Assembly: GCA_022496185.1 (NCBI GenBank)
Contig: WTXG01000081.1
Span: 91,682 to 155,681 of the forward strand
DNA from: Multifurca ochricompacta
Lineage: Eukaryota; Basidiomycota; Agaricomycetes; Russulales; Russulaceae
Direction of reading: 5' to 3'
DNA length: 64,000 bases
Below the pieces are notes generated by a model that worked only from the letters and a program-made list of their open reading frames with translations, ran no database searches and was not told the DNA's origin. The translations under genes were made by a program, and so were the position numbers. Numbering within the stretch: position 1 is the stretch's first letter; each line of letters begins with the position of its first letter. Below, piece by piece: positions 43,772 to 54,494 of the stretch.

Positions 43772-44971
43772 ATGTCTTCCTCCTTCATCGCTGCCTCCGC
43801 CGCCATTGACGCCTTCACTGCCACCACTATGGTCGTGGAAGCCTTCCCTTCTGCTCATCCCTCCACGCGCCCCTCTTCCCCTATCGACTACGAAGCCGCA
43901 GAGGCCCGAGTCAAAAACCAATCCCCGAACCCAAATGACGACTTCACCCATCGCGAAGACCCCCACCCCAATGACCTGCTCAACGGAGAAATCGATGATG
44001 AAGCCCCAGAATTCCCATTCATCCCCAACAACCCTAACTCTTCAATGTACTTCCCCTTGGAGATCACAATGGCCGACGGATCTACAGCCATCGCCAAATA
44101 TATCTACTACACCAACGGCGGAATGGATGTGGCGGGGTGTATGAAGAAGGATGGGCCGGTCTACGGAGCTCCCGTCTATCTGGAAGAGAGGTATACAGGT
44201 CGACTCCACCACACGTTGACTGACGAACAGTTGGGACACCTGTCCGCGGAAGACTGCCGCGCCTTCGCGATCGATGAGGTGATGAACGACATGAGACTGC
44301 CACGCTTGAAGGCAGAGGTCATGAGGCTGAGGAAGAGTATCACCTTGAGGAGGACGCTGAACCAACAGTACAAGGAGCACGCAAAAATGATGGCAAGGCT
44401 GACGAATGGAATGTTCCAGTTGGAGTCGGAGATTGTGGATATCAGGAAGAGGTTGGAAGCAGGGGATGCGTACCAGACAATTGCTGAAAGGTATGCAGAC
44501 ACTTATGCACGACCCCTCCCCCCTCGAACCTTGGGTGCGGCCCCGACGTTGCTGCCGACTCGACTGGAGATGCCATGCTTGCATGAAAATCCACATGGGG
44601 AAACCTGCTGGCGATGTGATAGCAAGTATCACATAAGCTGGAACTGTCCCCTCAACCGCAAATGGTGCCGACACTGTCGAAGCAATCTCCACTGGAGCAG
44701 GCACTGCATCTTCCGACGTGTAGGAGTGGCACCGACCATCACCAATCCATCAGGCTGGTGCGGCAAGTGCCTTTGCCATGACGCTGGGCATAAAGAAATC
44801 GACTGCCCCGTCTACGACTTGTGCCGCGCATGTGGCCAGCGTGGCCCATACGGGTTCCTTCGTACCCACGCGTGTCCGCAGGAGTTGGAGTCATACAACA
44901 TGGATGACCGTAATGTAGCTGACAATTACCTGGAGCTGGTACAGGATGATGACGGTACGAGTCGTTTCTAG
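43772..44971 (+). CDS. T3 ORF3: zinc-knuckle accessory protein, 399 aa, intact
   Basis: ATG (MSSSFIAASAAIDAFTATTM) 68 bases after the pol stop, open to SRF-TAG. N-terminal acidic/Pro region; core with FPLEITMADGST and YTNGGMDVAGCMKKDGPVYG; heptad-like helix at about residues 175-245; two CX2CX4HX4C knuckles starting near residues 279 and 299 (CWRCDSKYHISWNC, CRHCRSNLHWSRHC); then CGKCLCHDAGHKEIDC and CRACGQRGPYG; acidic tail DDRNVADNYLELVQDDDG. It is not an env-like protein, since I see no signal peptide or membrane segment. The position after the chromodomain, the separate ATG and conservation across two families argue for a real accessory gene. Function unknown. Confidence 0.85.
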   Translation: MSSSFIAASAAIDAFTATTMVVEAFPSAHPSTRPSSPIDYEAAEARVKNQSPNPNDDFTHREDPHPNDLLNGEIDDEAPEFPFIPNNPNSSMYFPLEITMADGSTAIAKYIYYTNGGMDVAGCMKKDGPVYGAPVYLEERYTGRLHHTLTDEQLGHLSAEDCRAFAIDEVMNDMRLPRLKAEVMRLRKSITLRRTLNQQYKEHAKMMARLTNGMFQLESEIVDIRKRLEAGDAYQTIAERYADTYARPLPPRTLGAAPTLLPTRLEMPCLHENPHGETCWRCDSKYHISWNCPLNRKWCRHCRSNLHWSRHCIFRRVGVAPTITNPSGWCGKCLCHDAGHKEIDCPVYDLCRACGQRGPYGFLRTHACPQELESYNMDDRNVADNYLELVQDDDGTSRF

Positions 44972-45002
44972 CCGGGACTGCTAGAACCAGAAGAGGGGGT
45001 GA

Positions 45003-45589
45003 TGTTACGAACCCCGTCTCTTCCCGTCTTTTTCTTCTTACCCAACGACAACCCCTCCTTGCCGCCTACCCTACATTATCAGATCACGTCTCCATCGTGG
45101 GATCCGTCACATGCTTTACTCCCTTCCCCGTGACTGACTTTATCTCTGTTTGTCTTGCTTTGCGTATGGTTGACTCCTCTTTCCTTATCTCTTATCTACT
45201 ATCGTACGACCGGACACTTACTTAGTTCCCTATCAGAAGCTAGGCTTTACGCCCTTCGCTTTCGTATATTTGGGCCCACATGACTCCGTTCTCTTATCTC
45301 GTAGACGCCCATTCGATTACGTATATAAGTCTGCTGTAACTACAATGTAGACCTCAGACTCGACTTATTGAATACATCGGTGTTTGTCTTCAGGACTTCC
45401 CCTTGAAACCTCTGACTCGACCGTCTCAGTGCTTTGGCACTTTCCGCTCAACATCGTCATTAGGGAACAGCCCCTTTGACTTTGACTCGCCCATTCTAGA
45501 CTCCAAGAAGTCCTATTGGCTTCTTATCTGTACCAACGTATCGAAGCTGTCGCACAAGTCGTGCAGGACGTCTCACACCGGACGTAACA
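45003..45589 (+). repeat. T3 3' LTR
   Basis: 587 bases, one base shorter than the 5' LTR in a T run; preceded by the purine tract AGAAGAGGGGGTGA. Confidence 0.94.
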
Positions 45590-45959
45590 CCATCAAGAGA
45601 TCAACTGCCATGTTTACGATGGTTGCTTTTGATGTGGGAGAAGAGGGCCCTATGGCTTTTTATGAACACACATTTGCCCCACAGACAAGGAGAAGGAGAA
45701 CTACGATGTGGATCACTACGCTGTAGCCGATGACTACCTCTCCCTGGTACAGGATGATGATGGTATGCCACTCTAGCTGGCTCTGCTAGGACTTAGAGAG
45801 GGGGTAATGTTATGAACCCTGCTACGTTGTCTTGTCTCTTTTTCTTTCCACGTGACATGCCGTTTGGCCCTGCTTGTCCTTGTTGATCATGCTTATGACC
45901 CCCTTTGTACATATTTGTTCCTTATCTTTGACCTGGGCTGTGCTTATCTCTGACTCATA

Positions 45960-47581
45960 CAGTGCCTCACAAAACTGAGTCAATGTTTTGCACTTTTGCA
46001 CTGTTTGTTGAATATCACATCAGCCAAAACAAATATAAACAAAGTCTTGGTAGACCATAAAAGGTAAACGATAAGGGTTATGTAATGCAACAATAATTAT
46101 GTAATTCTGATTAAAACCTGTGGAGCTATGCCCATTTCAAATTGGGGACTCATTGACTCAGTTTTGTGAGGGGGTATCAGAAATATCAGAATCTGATGCT
46201 CCACCAAATGTACAGCAACCAATCCTTAATATATGGTTACCATAGTTATCTTAATATTGATGGGACCTGGAATAGAGCTATTTAACCATGGTTTACATTC
46301 CCAGAATATTATAATTTCCCAATGCACCCCACCTCCTCTGCTCAGAAAGAAAACATGCTCTCTCTGGCCTCTGAAGGTCATTCCACTCACACTATTGCCT
46401 CCAGACCCAGCCTCAGCCAGTCCACAGTCTCTAGGACACTCAGAATCCTCCTTCCCAACCATCAGTCACCTCATTTTGGTCATCTTTCCAAGCTCTCTGC
46501 TACCTCTGAACATGCTATCATGATACAAATCACCACAGGAAAGGTTGCCAATGCTGTCCAGGCCACAAAGCACATCAATTCCATCATCCCCAACCATGTC
46601 TCTTCACAAACTGTGCATTGAGTTCTTAAACAACATTCATTCAAGGCTGTAACAAAGAAGAAAAGGCCACTACTCTCTGCAGTACATTGCAAGAAGCACT
46701 GGGCCTTTGCTTTGAAGTACAGAGAGTGGACTGTGGAGGACTGGCATCTGACCCAAACCTATTGATTTTGGTCTCAGCTGACCAAATCACCCTCTCCCAG
46801 TCCTCCATAGCCCATTTTTGGTACTTCAAAGCAAAGGCTAAGTGCTTCTTGCAATGTACTGCAGAGAGTAGTGGCCTTTTCTTCTTTGTTACAGCCTTGA
46901 ATGAATGTTGTTTAAGAACTCAATGCACAGTTTGTGAAGAGACATGGTTGGGGATGATGGAATTGATGTGCTTTGTGGCCTGGACAGCATTGGCAACCTT
47001 TCCTGTGGTGATTTGTATCATGATAGCATGTTCAGAGGTAGCAGAGAGCTTGGAAAGATGACCAAAATGAGGTGACTGATGGTTGGGAAGGAGGATTCTG
47101 AGTGTCCTAGAGACTGTGGACTGGCTGAGGCTGGGTCTGGAGGCAATAGTGTGAGTGGAATGACCTTCAGAGGCCAGAGAGAGCATGTTTTCTTTCTGAG
47201 CAGAGGAGGTGGGGTGCATTGGGAAATTATAATATTCTGGGAATGTAAACCATGGTTAAATAGCTCTATTCCAGGTCCCATCAATATTAAGATAACTATG
47301 GTAACCATATATTAAGGATTGGTTGCTGTACATTTGGTGGAGCATCAGATTCTGATATTTCTGATACCCCCTCACAAAACTGAGTCAATGAGTCCCCAAT
47401 TTGAAATGGGCATAGCTCCACAGGTTTTAATCAGAATTACATAATTATTGTTGCATTACATAACCCTTATCGTTTACCTTTTATGGTACACCAAGACTTT
47501 GTTTATATTTGTTTTGGTTGATGCAATATTCAACAAACAGTGCAAAAGTGCAAAACATTGACTCAGTTTTGTGAGGCACTG
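45960..47581. mobile_element. Tc1/mariner-derived fold-back element: two transposase 5' halves head to head
   Basis: 1622 bases flanked by TA (45958-45959 and 47582-47583), with ends CAGTGCCTCACAAAACTGAG and its inverse. The left arm (to about 46750) is repeated inverted in the right arm (from about 46770), nearly identical throughout: the 78-codon frame 46462-46226 (minus) is repeated without change at 47079-47315 (plus). Each arm encodes the N-terminal part of a Tc1-type transposase: helix-turn-helix (SLSQSTVSRTLR), then KKHWAFALKYREW. The right arm reads on through the centre on the minus strand to VIWSAETKINRFGSD, where Tc1 transposases have WSDETKINRFGSDG, so the catalytic Asp is lost. 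It cannot move on its own. Confidence 0.88.
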
Positions 47582-47754
47582 TACTTTACACAAGAACTCT
47601 TACGTATTTTCCCACCAGAATCACAACTATACCAGATTTGTCTACATATATTCTCACCTGGCCCACCCTGACTCTGTTCTTTATACAGATAGATTACGAC
47701 TTCATTGATACACCTAGTATGATACTCCGATTCAGACTCTGACTCTGTTATGTA

Positions 47755-48669
47755 CAGTAGCCCACAAAACCATTCCAATGTTTGGCCATCCTGGAGAGAT
47801 TGACCTACCACACAATGAGAATAATTTCCAAAATTAGTAGAAATTGGTAGATGATAGTGTAGCATCTAAACGTCAATTAGAGCCTATACTAATGTCAATT
47901 GAGTAAGTGGTTCATGATATATAAAATGTTTTGTGAGGCATTATCATTGGAACGGTTTTGTGGCCAACATGTGAGATGACAAAACCAGTATCTGGTGGTC
48001 ATGGGAATGCATTGACAGTCATGTGACAATGTTTAATAAGTTGAACACACACCAAATAATCATCAACAACACTTGCTTCTTACCATGCATGCCCTCTCTG
48101 CTGCCAAAAGGACTCACGTCATCTCCCTCCTCACTTCAGGCAAATCCACCCTTAAAGTGTCAACTATGACTGGCCATGGCACTATTATCATCTCAAGATG
48201 GGTCATAAATACTGCCCTTACCATCCCAAGTCAAATGGAGGGAGACCAAGGAAGCTGACAGAGAGAAATGCTCAGCATGCTGTTTGCCTTATCTCCTCTG
48301 GCAGGGCAGACACAGATGTGGAAGTGACTAGAGCACTTCAGAAGTTGTTAATGGGTTCCTCTATCAACATAATATGCCCATCCATCCTCCCATCAAAATT
48401 TCAAGCCATACCTGGCCCCTCCCATATCATACACCCCCATTCCATCATAAGTGCAATAAGCCACAAAACCAATCCAATGACATTGCTACACAAAACATTT
48501 TATATATCATGAACCACTGACTCAATTGACATCAGTATAGGCTCTAAGTGACACTTAGATGATACAATATCATCTACCAATTTCTACTAATTTTGGAAAT
48601 TATTCCTATGGTGTGGTTGGTCAATCTCTTCAGGATGGTTAAACATTGGAATGGTTTTGTGGGCTACTG
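47755..48669 (+). mobile_element. Tc1/mariner-type element with long terminal inverted repeats, internally deleted
   Basis: 915 bases flanked by TA (47753-47754 and 48670-48671), ends CAGTAGCCCACAAAACCATT and inverse. About 200 bases at each end are inverted repeats with moderate divergence (CATTTTATATATCATGAACC near the inner border). The middle keeps only the transposase N-terminus in two frames: HTH-like HALSAAKRTHVISLLTSGKS, then HPKSNGGRPRKLTERNAQH. The DDE domain is absent, so it is non-autonomous. Confidence 0.85.
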
Positions 48670-48904
48670 TATATAAGACCTATGTAGATAGCCCTGTACA
48701 GCTCAGACTTGACTTCTTAATCAACTTGGTGCATTACCTTCTGGGTGATCTCTAGGACCCAACTCCTGAATCATCTCAGTGCTTCTGGCACTCTTCTGCT
48801 CACCAATACCAAGGGATTAGCTCCTTTGTATTGACTTCTCATCTGATCTCCGTGTACTTGAAAGACAGTGCACACTTGACTTCGTAGTTTTGCTACACAA
48901 CTTG

Positions 48905-49490
48905 TGTGATGTTTATTGAGGTTTCGTGTTTATGACTTACTTTGCGTTTCGGGGTTTTTACAATGATTTCTGTTACCTACACTAGATAACTAGGTACCTT
49001 ATTATCTGTGTCTAGGTCTGTACAAATATCGGGGATGCAGCCCCTTCCTATCCACACCAATGTCCCTCTCTGTACCATCTAGACTACCTCCCTATGATGT
49101 AGCTATGACATGGCCATGACGACATCCCAATGCTGTTGCTCTTAGGTCTAGATAGTTATATTAGCTCACTGTCTATCTGCTGTGTACTTAAAAGGACCTA
49201 CTAGAATCTGGAGACAGACCCTAAGTCTGTTCTCCTGTACCCAATACAGGTGTATAGATCCCCAACTGAAGAGGCCCCCACTTGAGCCCCTAAGCCGTGC
49301 CTTAGGAGTCTTTGTCCCAATCATCTTGTGATGGGACTGAGCATCCTCATTCGATTTCATCTTCTGTGTGCACCCGCTGTGACTTGCAGGGCTTGAATAA
49401 TCCAGTCTTGACCCTTGATATCTTGGCTACAGAGCTTGATCCTCCTTGACATGAACTGACCCTGCACACAGCTAGCACCTGGCTGTGACA
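48905..49490 (+). repeat. T5 5' LTR
   Basis: 586 bases, TGTGATGTTTATTGAGG to TGGCTGTGACA. Confidence 0.9.
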
Positions 49491-49557
49491 TTAGAACAGA
49501 CTTACAGACTTCACAAGAAATAGTACTACTCACCCAGAAACGCAAGGCGACGACGAC

Positions 49558-51100
49558 ATGTCCCCTTGCACAAACCTGAAACAACCATGCCTTATTCAGC
49601 ACGAGAACCCCAGACCCCCTCAGCCTCCTCAACAGACAATGAATCCCTCGACTACCAGTCACCAGAGTGAAACCTACCAGAACAGTCAGCCAGACAAAGA
49701 TTTGGAGACATACCATTCGAAAACCAAAATTGCTTTGCATTACTTGCAAGCAATTCCCCTGCTGAAAGCCCCCAAACTGAAACCCCCACAGCACCTCTCC
49801 CATCCAGACCTCCACCCCCTTTTGAAGAAATGGCTACTATCACACTTACTGAACCAGGATGAACACATACCCAACTTAGCCACCCCACGAGACAACCAAA
49901 GAATGATCCTCCCAATTTAGGAGGCCCACCAGGAGGAAGTCCAGGAGGACACCCTGGAGGGAACCCAAGCAGGCACTTGGGAGGAAACCTAGGTGGAAAT
50001 TCTGGAGGAAACCCAGGAGGGAACCCTGGAGGGAATCCAGGAGGAGACCCTGGAGGGAATCTGGGAGGAAACCCCCAGGGAGCCCCCATCCCGATGCCAC
50101 AGGGAGGATGCATGGAAGGGGCCCCTCCTTCCTACTTTGACAGTGATAGGGCCCATGCAAAACAATGGTTCACCTTGCTTGAACTCCACTTTGCCCTTAA
50201 TGCGTTCATGCCCCTAGTCCAGAACGAGCAATCCAAGGTGGCCTACATGTTAGGAATAATTCGTGGTCCAAAGGTCAATTGATGGGTTGAGGAACAAGTA
50301 TATCGGCTGGCTGACATCAATGCAGGACGAATCGGAGTTGTAAATGTGTGGGAAACATTCTGGCAAACATTCCTTGCCACATGGACAGATGTCGTGGCAG
50401 GACAAAAGGTGTTACAGGCGCTTGAGAAATTACAAATGAAGGAGGGAAATATTGATGACTATATCACTGAATTCCGCGACTTAGCCATTCAGGCCGGACT
50501 ACACATTGATGACACAGCTGCATGACAATACTTCTATTGCAGCTTACCAACCCAATTGGTCACGACAATGCTGACTCAAGATCAGCCAGAAAATTTTGAA
50601 GAAGCATCAACATCTGCCCAACATCACCATGCAAATTGGGTTTTTATGAAAAGCCTAACAAAGAACAAAACAGCCACCTCTCCGTCGCCTTGAGGAAATA
50701 AGTTCACGTTCTATTGCAAAAAGGACCCAAATGCAATGGATGTGGATGTTATCAGGAAAGCAACTACCACGGAAGAAAAAGAACAATACAGAAAGGAGGG
50801 ATGGTGCTTTGAGTGTGGGCAATGAAGACACTTGGTCCGAGATTGCCCCAATAGAAAACCCCAATTGAGTCCAAGTAACTCAGCCTGGACTGCCACCATC
50901 TCAGAAGCACCACCCACAACTGTGGTGGTACCCAGCAGATCTAATGGGGTGTCCACAACTTCCCCAGTGTCAGCCACTCCTACCATCAGCATGTCAACAC
51001 TCACAACGGTTCTAAAAACAATGACAGATGAGCAATGTCTCAAGCTACAAGACCAATTCAAAGGAAATGAGGATTCTTATATTGCCTGAATGATGTGGCC
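49558..51100 (+). pseudogene. gag: T5 gag with a Gly-Gly-Asn-Pro repeat region
   Basis: An ATG at 49558 opens one frame, but the conserved gag frame is the next one (RPPPPFEEMATITLTEPG, then repeats). It contains a Gly-rich repeat block at 49920-50085, the gag domain (AKQWFTLLELHFALNAF, WETFWQTFLATW, LEKLQMKEGNIDDYI) and a CCHC knuckle with a TGA in place of one residue (CFECGQ.RHLVRDC). TGA stops occur near 50281, 50523, 50822 and elsewhere. Non-functional. Confidence 0.8.
49920..50085 (+). repeat. Coding tandem repeat (GGNP-type) in T5 gag
   Basis: About a dozen imperfect repeats of GGAGG(A/G)AACCC(A/T)GGA-like units, read as GGxP/GGNP/GGNL in the gag frame. In other frames it yields Pro-rich or Glu-rich peptides, which are shadows. 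Confidence 0.75.
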
Positions 51101-51119
51101 TTCATTCAGGCTCTAGTCT

Positions 51120-54100
51120 CACACCATGTATTTAGATCACCACTCAAAGCAATGAAACTATTTGTTCCCTTACATGGAGTGAATCAAGAGGCCACAATAG
51201 AAGCACTGATTGATAGCAGTGCAACCGAGAACTTTATCAGCTACCGAACAGTAATTAAACATTGACTCCCCATAAAAAAATTAACTATCCCAAAGAAATT
51301 ACAAAATGTGGATGGCTCTCCTAATGCCACAAAGAAAATAGATCAATGCGTGGACCTCCTTATTACTATGGCAGGAGATACTCAGAAACATCGGTTCTAT
51401 ATAGCATCTATTGGATTAGATGACATGATCCTAGGATATCCATGGTTTGTGGCCAGCAACCCCAATATCAACTGGACCTCAGGACAACTAACGCAATCTA
51501 TTTCCTTCACCATACCAAAAGAACACATCTGCCGCCTTAACATTGCACAAGAACTGGCCATCAAAGCAAAGGATAAAACAGAATGATCTTGGGATCAGAT
51601 TGTGCTGCAGGAATACCATCGACATCAGAAAGTCTTCAGTGACAAAGAAGCACAACGATTCCCAGCCTCACGGCCTTGGGATCATAAAATCAAGTTAAAA
51701 TCAGATGCACCTGCTGCCCTGGATTGCAAGATCTACCCGCTCGGACCAGGAGAACAAGATGCACTAAATAGCTTCCTGGAAGAACACTTGCAGAAGGGGT
51801 ACATACAAGAATCAAAGTCCCTTTATGCCTCGCCATTTTTCTTTATCAAAAAGAAGGATGGGAAACTGCAACCAGTCCAAGACTACCAAAAACTAAATGA
51901 CTGGACTGTTTGGAATATGTATCCACTTCCGCTGATCCCCGAGCTAATTGATCGGGTTCACAGAAGCACACTCTTCACAAAGATGGACATCCAATGGGGT
52001 TATAATAATGTTCAGATAGCACTGGAAGATTGCTGGAAGGCAGCATTCAAAACAAATCACAGCCTCTATGAACCTAATGTCATGTTCTTTGGCTTGATGA
52101 ACTCTCCTGCAACATTTCAAACAATGATGAATGCAGAATTCCGAGAAGAATTAAATGAACATGATGCCTCAGGAAGGGCTTGGTTCATGGTCTATATGGA
52201 TGACATCCTGATCCATACTGACCAGAACCTTCAGAATCATCATGATAAAGTGCATCGCATCCTGGACAAACTTAGCAAACTAGATCTATACCTCAAACCG
52301 GAGAAGTGTTCATTCAAACAAACACATATCGAATATCTCAGACTTATTCTGGAAGCTAACCAGGTACATATGGACCCAGTCAAAGTGGAGGGAGTTACTA
52401 CCTGGAAAACGCCTACCACTGTCAAGGAAGTCCATTCGTTCCTTGGATTCTGCCAGTTCTATTGTTGCTTCATTCAGGGGTTTAGTAAAATCGCAGTGCC
52501 CCTAAATGTGCTTACTAGTGCAAAGAATCCATGGTGATGGATGAGCCATGAGCAGAACGCCTTTGACATGCTGAAGCAATGAGTCACCTCGCAACTGGTC
52601 CTTGCCCAACCCAACTTTGACAAACCCTTCATTGTAGACACAGACACATCTGGATACACTCTAGGTGCCACCCTCAGCCAAAAGGATCATGAAGACTGCC
52701 TCCATCCTGTGGCCTACTTGTCAAAAACCCTAGACACAACTCAAAGGAACTGGGACATTTATGATCAAGAACTGTTCGCCATTATAGTTGCTCTCTGATC
52801 TTGGTGTCAGTATCTTTTGGGAGCAAGACATAAAGTCCAAGTCCATACGGATCACAATAATTTGCAATACTTTAAGGAACCCCAGAAACTTAACCAACAA
52901 CAGGCCCAATGGCTCCAAGAGCTCACTGACTTTGACTTTTCATTGGAACATGTCCCAGGAAAATTACACACTGTCGCAGATATGCTCTTGCACCAACCCG
53001 ACGCCAACCAGGGTGAAGACAACAACGACAAAGTCACTGTTTTACCCGCCGATCTATTTATCAATGCAATTTCTGATGCAAAACTTCCATTCCCCAAGGC
53101 ACTAGCTGAACGCTGTGAGATCCTTCAATGGCATCACGACCATGTACTAGCAGGACACCCTGGGATAGATAAGACAATGCGGAAAGTCCAACAAGAATAT
53201 TCAGGTACTGGCTTATGGGAATTCATACAAGATTATGTCCAAGGATGTGCTAAATGTCAAGAAAATAAGCTGAAACTCATAAAGAAGGCCCCTTCTTTCC
53301 TGCTAGATGTACCAGCTTCCGCCAGTCCATTTCAATATGTTGCTATGGATCTCATTACAGATCTCCCACCATCAGGCAGATATGACATGGTGCTCACGAT
53401 TGTCAATCAAGGATGCTTGAAATCCGCGAAATTTATCCCCTGCTCAAAAAACATTACAGGTGAAGGGATCGCCACACTCTACTACTGACATCTCTTCCCA
53501 TTCTTTGGCATCCCACGACAAGTTATCTCTGATTGCAATCCCCAATTCACATCTCATTTCTCACGCACACTAGCAAAAGTCCTACACATTCAACAAAACC
53601 TGTCTATGGCATTTCATCCTCAAACAGATGGTTCGAGTGAATGGATGAATCTCTGGCTCAAACAATACCTACATCTATGGCTTGGCAACGATCAGTACCA
53701 ATGGCCCCATTACCTACCACTAGCTGAATATGTCCATAACTCTTGGCCGCACGATAAGACTAAGTTAACCCCCACATGTTACTCCATGGGACTACCTTTA
53801 CCTGGAATGCTCAGACAATCGATACAGATGTCCCACAAGTGAATACTCAAATTCAAAATCTCCTAGCAGCATGCACCCAAGCAGAAGAGGCACTCCAATC
53901 ATGCGTGCGCCCTCCACCCCAACCCGCCTTCTCTGTCGGCTCACAGGTTTGGTTAGAAGGTAAAACCTCAAAACACACTTTCCCTCAACCAAACTTGCCC
54001 CACGACGATATGGCCCCTTCATGATCTTGGCCCAGATCTCCCCATGGCTTATCACTTATTGTTACCTTCACATATGAAAATACATAATGTCTTCCACACC

Positions 54101-54376
54101 AACCTCCTATTGCCCTATCATGAGACAGATGCCCATGGCCCCAACTTTTTGCGTCCCCCACCTGACCTGATTAATCATGAAGAAGAATATGAAGTCGCCT
54201 CCATCCTAGATCACAGACTCTTTGGCCATAACAAATGATTACAATACCTGGTCAGCTGGGTTGGCTATCCGGCAAGTGAAAATTCCTGGGTTGATGAAAC
54301 TGACTGTCACGCCCTGGATCTCCTCACACAATATCATAGCTCTCTTTTGCAGCATCAGGGTCGACGCTGTCCTTAA
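51120..54376 (+). pseudogene. pol: T5 pol: protease to chromodomain, several nonsense codons
   Basis: Protease reads IDSSATENFIS, with Ser where DSGA is usual. RT at 51602-52537 is open: SPFFFIKKKDGKL, FFGLMNSPATFQ, catalytic YMDDILIHT. RNase H at 52600-52880 has a TGA near 52797. Integrase: HHDHVLAGHPG...CAKCQENK zinc finger, MDLITDLPP, ISDCNPQFTS, HPQTDGSSE. The C-terminal chromodomain (EEEYEVASILDHR, YLVSWVGYPASENSWV) places T5 among chromoviruses, but it is clearly distant from families A and B. Confidence 0.85.
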
Positions 54377-54494
54377 AAGGGGGGTGAATTTTCTGTTCTA
54401 CCATTCCATACCCCACCTAAAATCCTTCACCCTGGCTCATACCAAATGCACAAACCGCCCCTCCATTCTCAAACAACCACACAACACCCCCAGA

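Larger units (their letters stand above)
38162..45589 (+). mobile_element. T3: Ty3/gypsy chromovirus, family A, youngest copy, inserted in T4 ORF3
   Basis: 7428 bases with a perfect CCATC duplication (38157-38161 and 45590-45594). The LTRs (38162-38749 and 45003-45589) look identical except for one base lost in a T run. Gag is fully open, ORF3 is fully open, and pol has one CGA-to-TGA stop plus a dense cluster of single-base losses in the integrase part. Confidence 0.94.
37153..45776 (+). pseudogene. T4 ORF3, decayed and split by T3
   Basis: ATG frame MSPSDVHTSAAINAF, then AAPEFPFFLNNPGS-like and YTNKGMDVAGCLEKGGPVYG blocks homologous to family-A ORF3, with stops from 37656 on. The knuckle region is recognisable in shifted frames to 38161, where T3 is inserted. 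The last part resumes at 45595 with RRGPYGFL-type and ADDYLSLVQDDDG blocks and ends TAG at 45774. It shows that ORF3 pre-dates the split of families A and B. Confidence 0.8.
30250..48904 (+). mobile_element. T4: old Ty3/gypsy chromovirus, family B, multiply interrupted
   Basis: 5' LTR 30250-30843, then gag, pol, ORF3 and a 3' LTR starting at 45808. Interrupted by a family-D solo LTR (pol), T3 (ORF3), two Tc1-type elements and finally T5 (3' LTR). About 40 bases of the 3' LTR are missing at the T5 junction, so no target duplication can be checked. Coding parts carry many stops, mostly TGA where family A has CGA, and the element is CpG-poor. It is clearly the oldest of T1-T4. Confidence 0.9.
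45808..48904 (+). repeat. T4 3' LTR, split into three pieces
   Basis: Family-B LTR sequence at 45808-45959, 47584-47754 and 48672-48904 is colinear with 30250-30805 once the two Tc1-type insertions are removed. The last 35-40 bases expected before the LTR end are absent; T5 begins there. Confidence 0.85.

Noticed and set aside
43772..44971. ORF3 as a retroviral envelope-like gene
   Set aside because: The position fits, but there is no signal peptide, no membrane segment and no furin-like site; Cys/His knuckles indicate nucleic-acid binding instead.
46226..47315. Mirror-image open frames of 60-124 codons on both strands, including an exact 78-aa duplicate
   Set aside because: They are shadow frames produced by the palindromic Tc1 element; only the transposase fragment in each arm has family resemblance.
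49652..50217. Pro/Phe-rich and Glu-rich frames in both strands around 50 kb
   Set aside because: Alternative-frame readings of the GGNP coding repeat in T5 gag.
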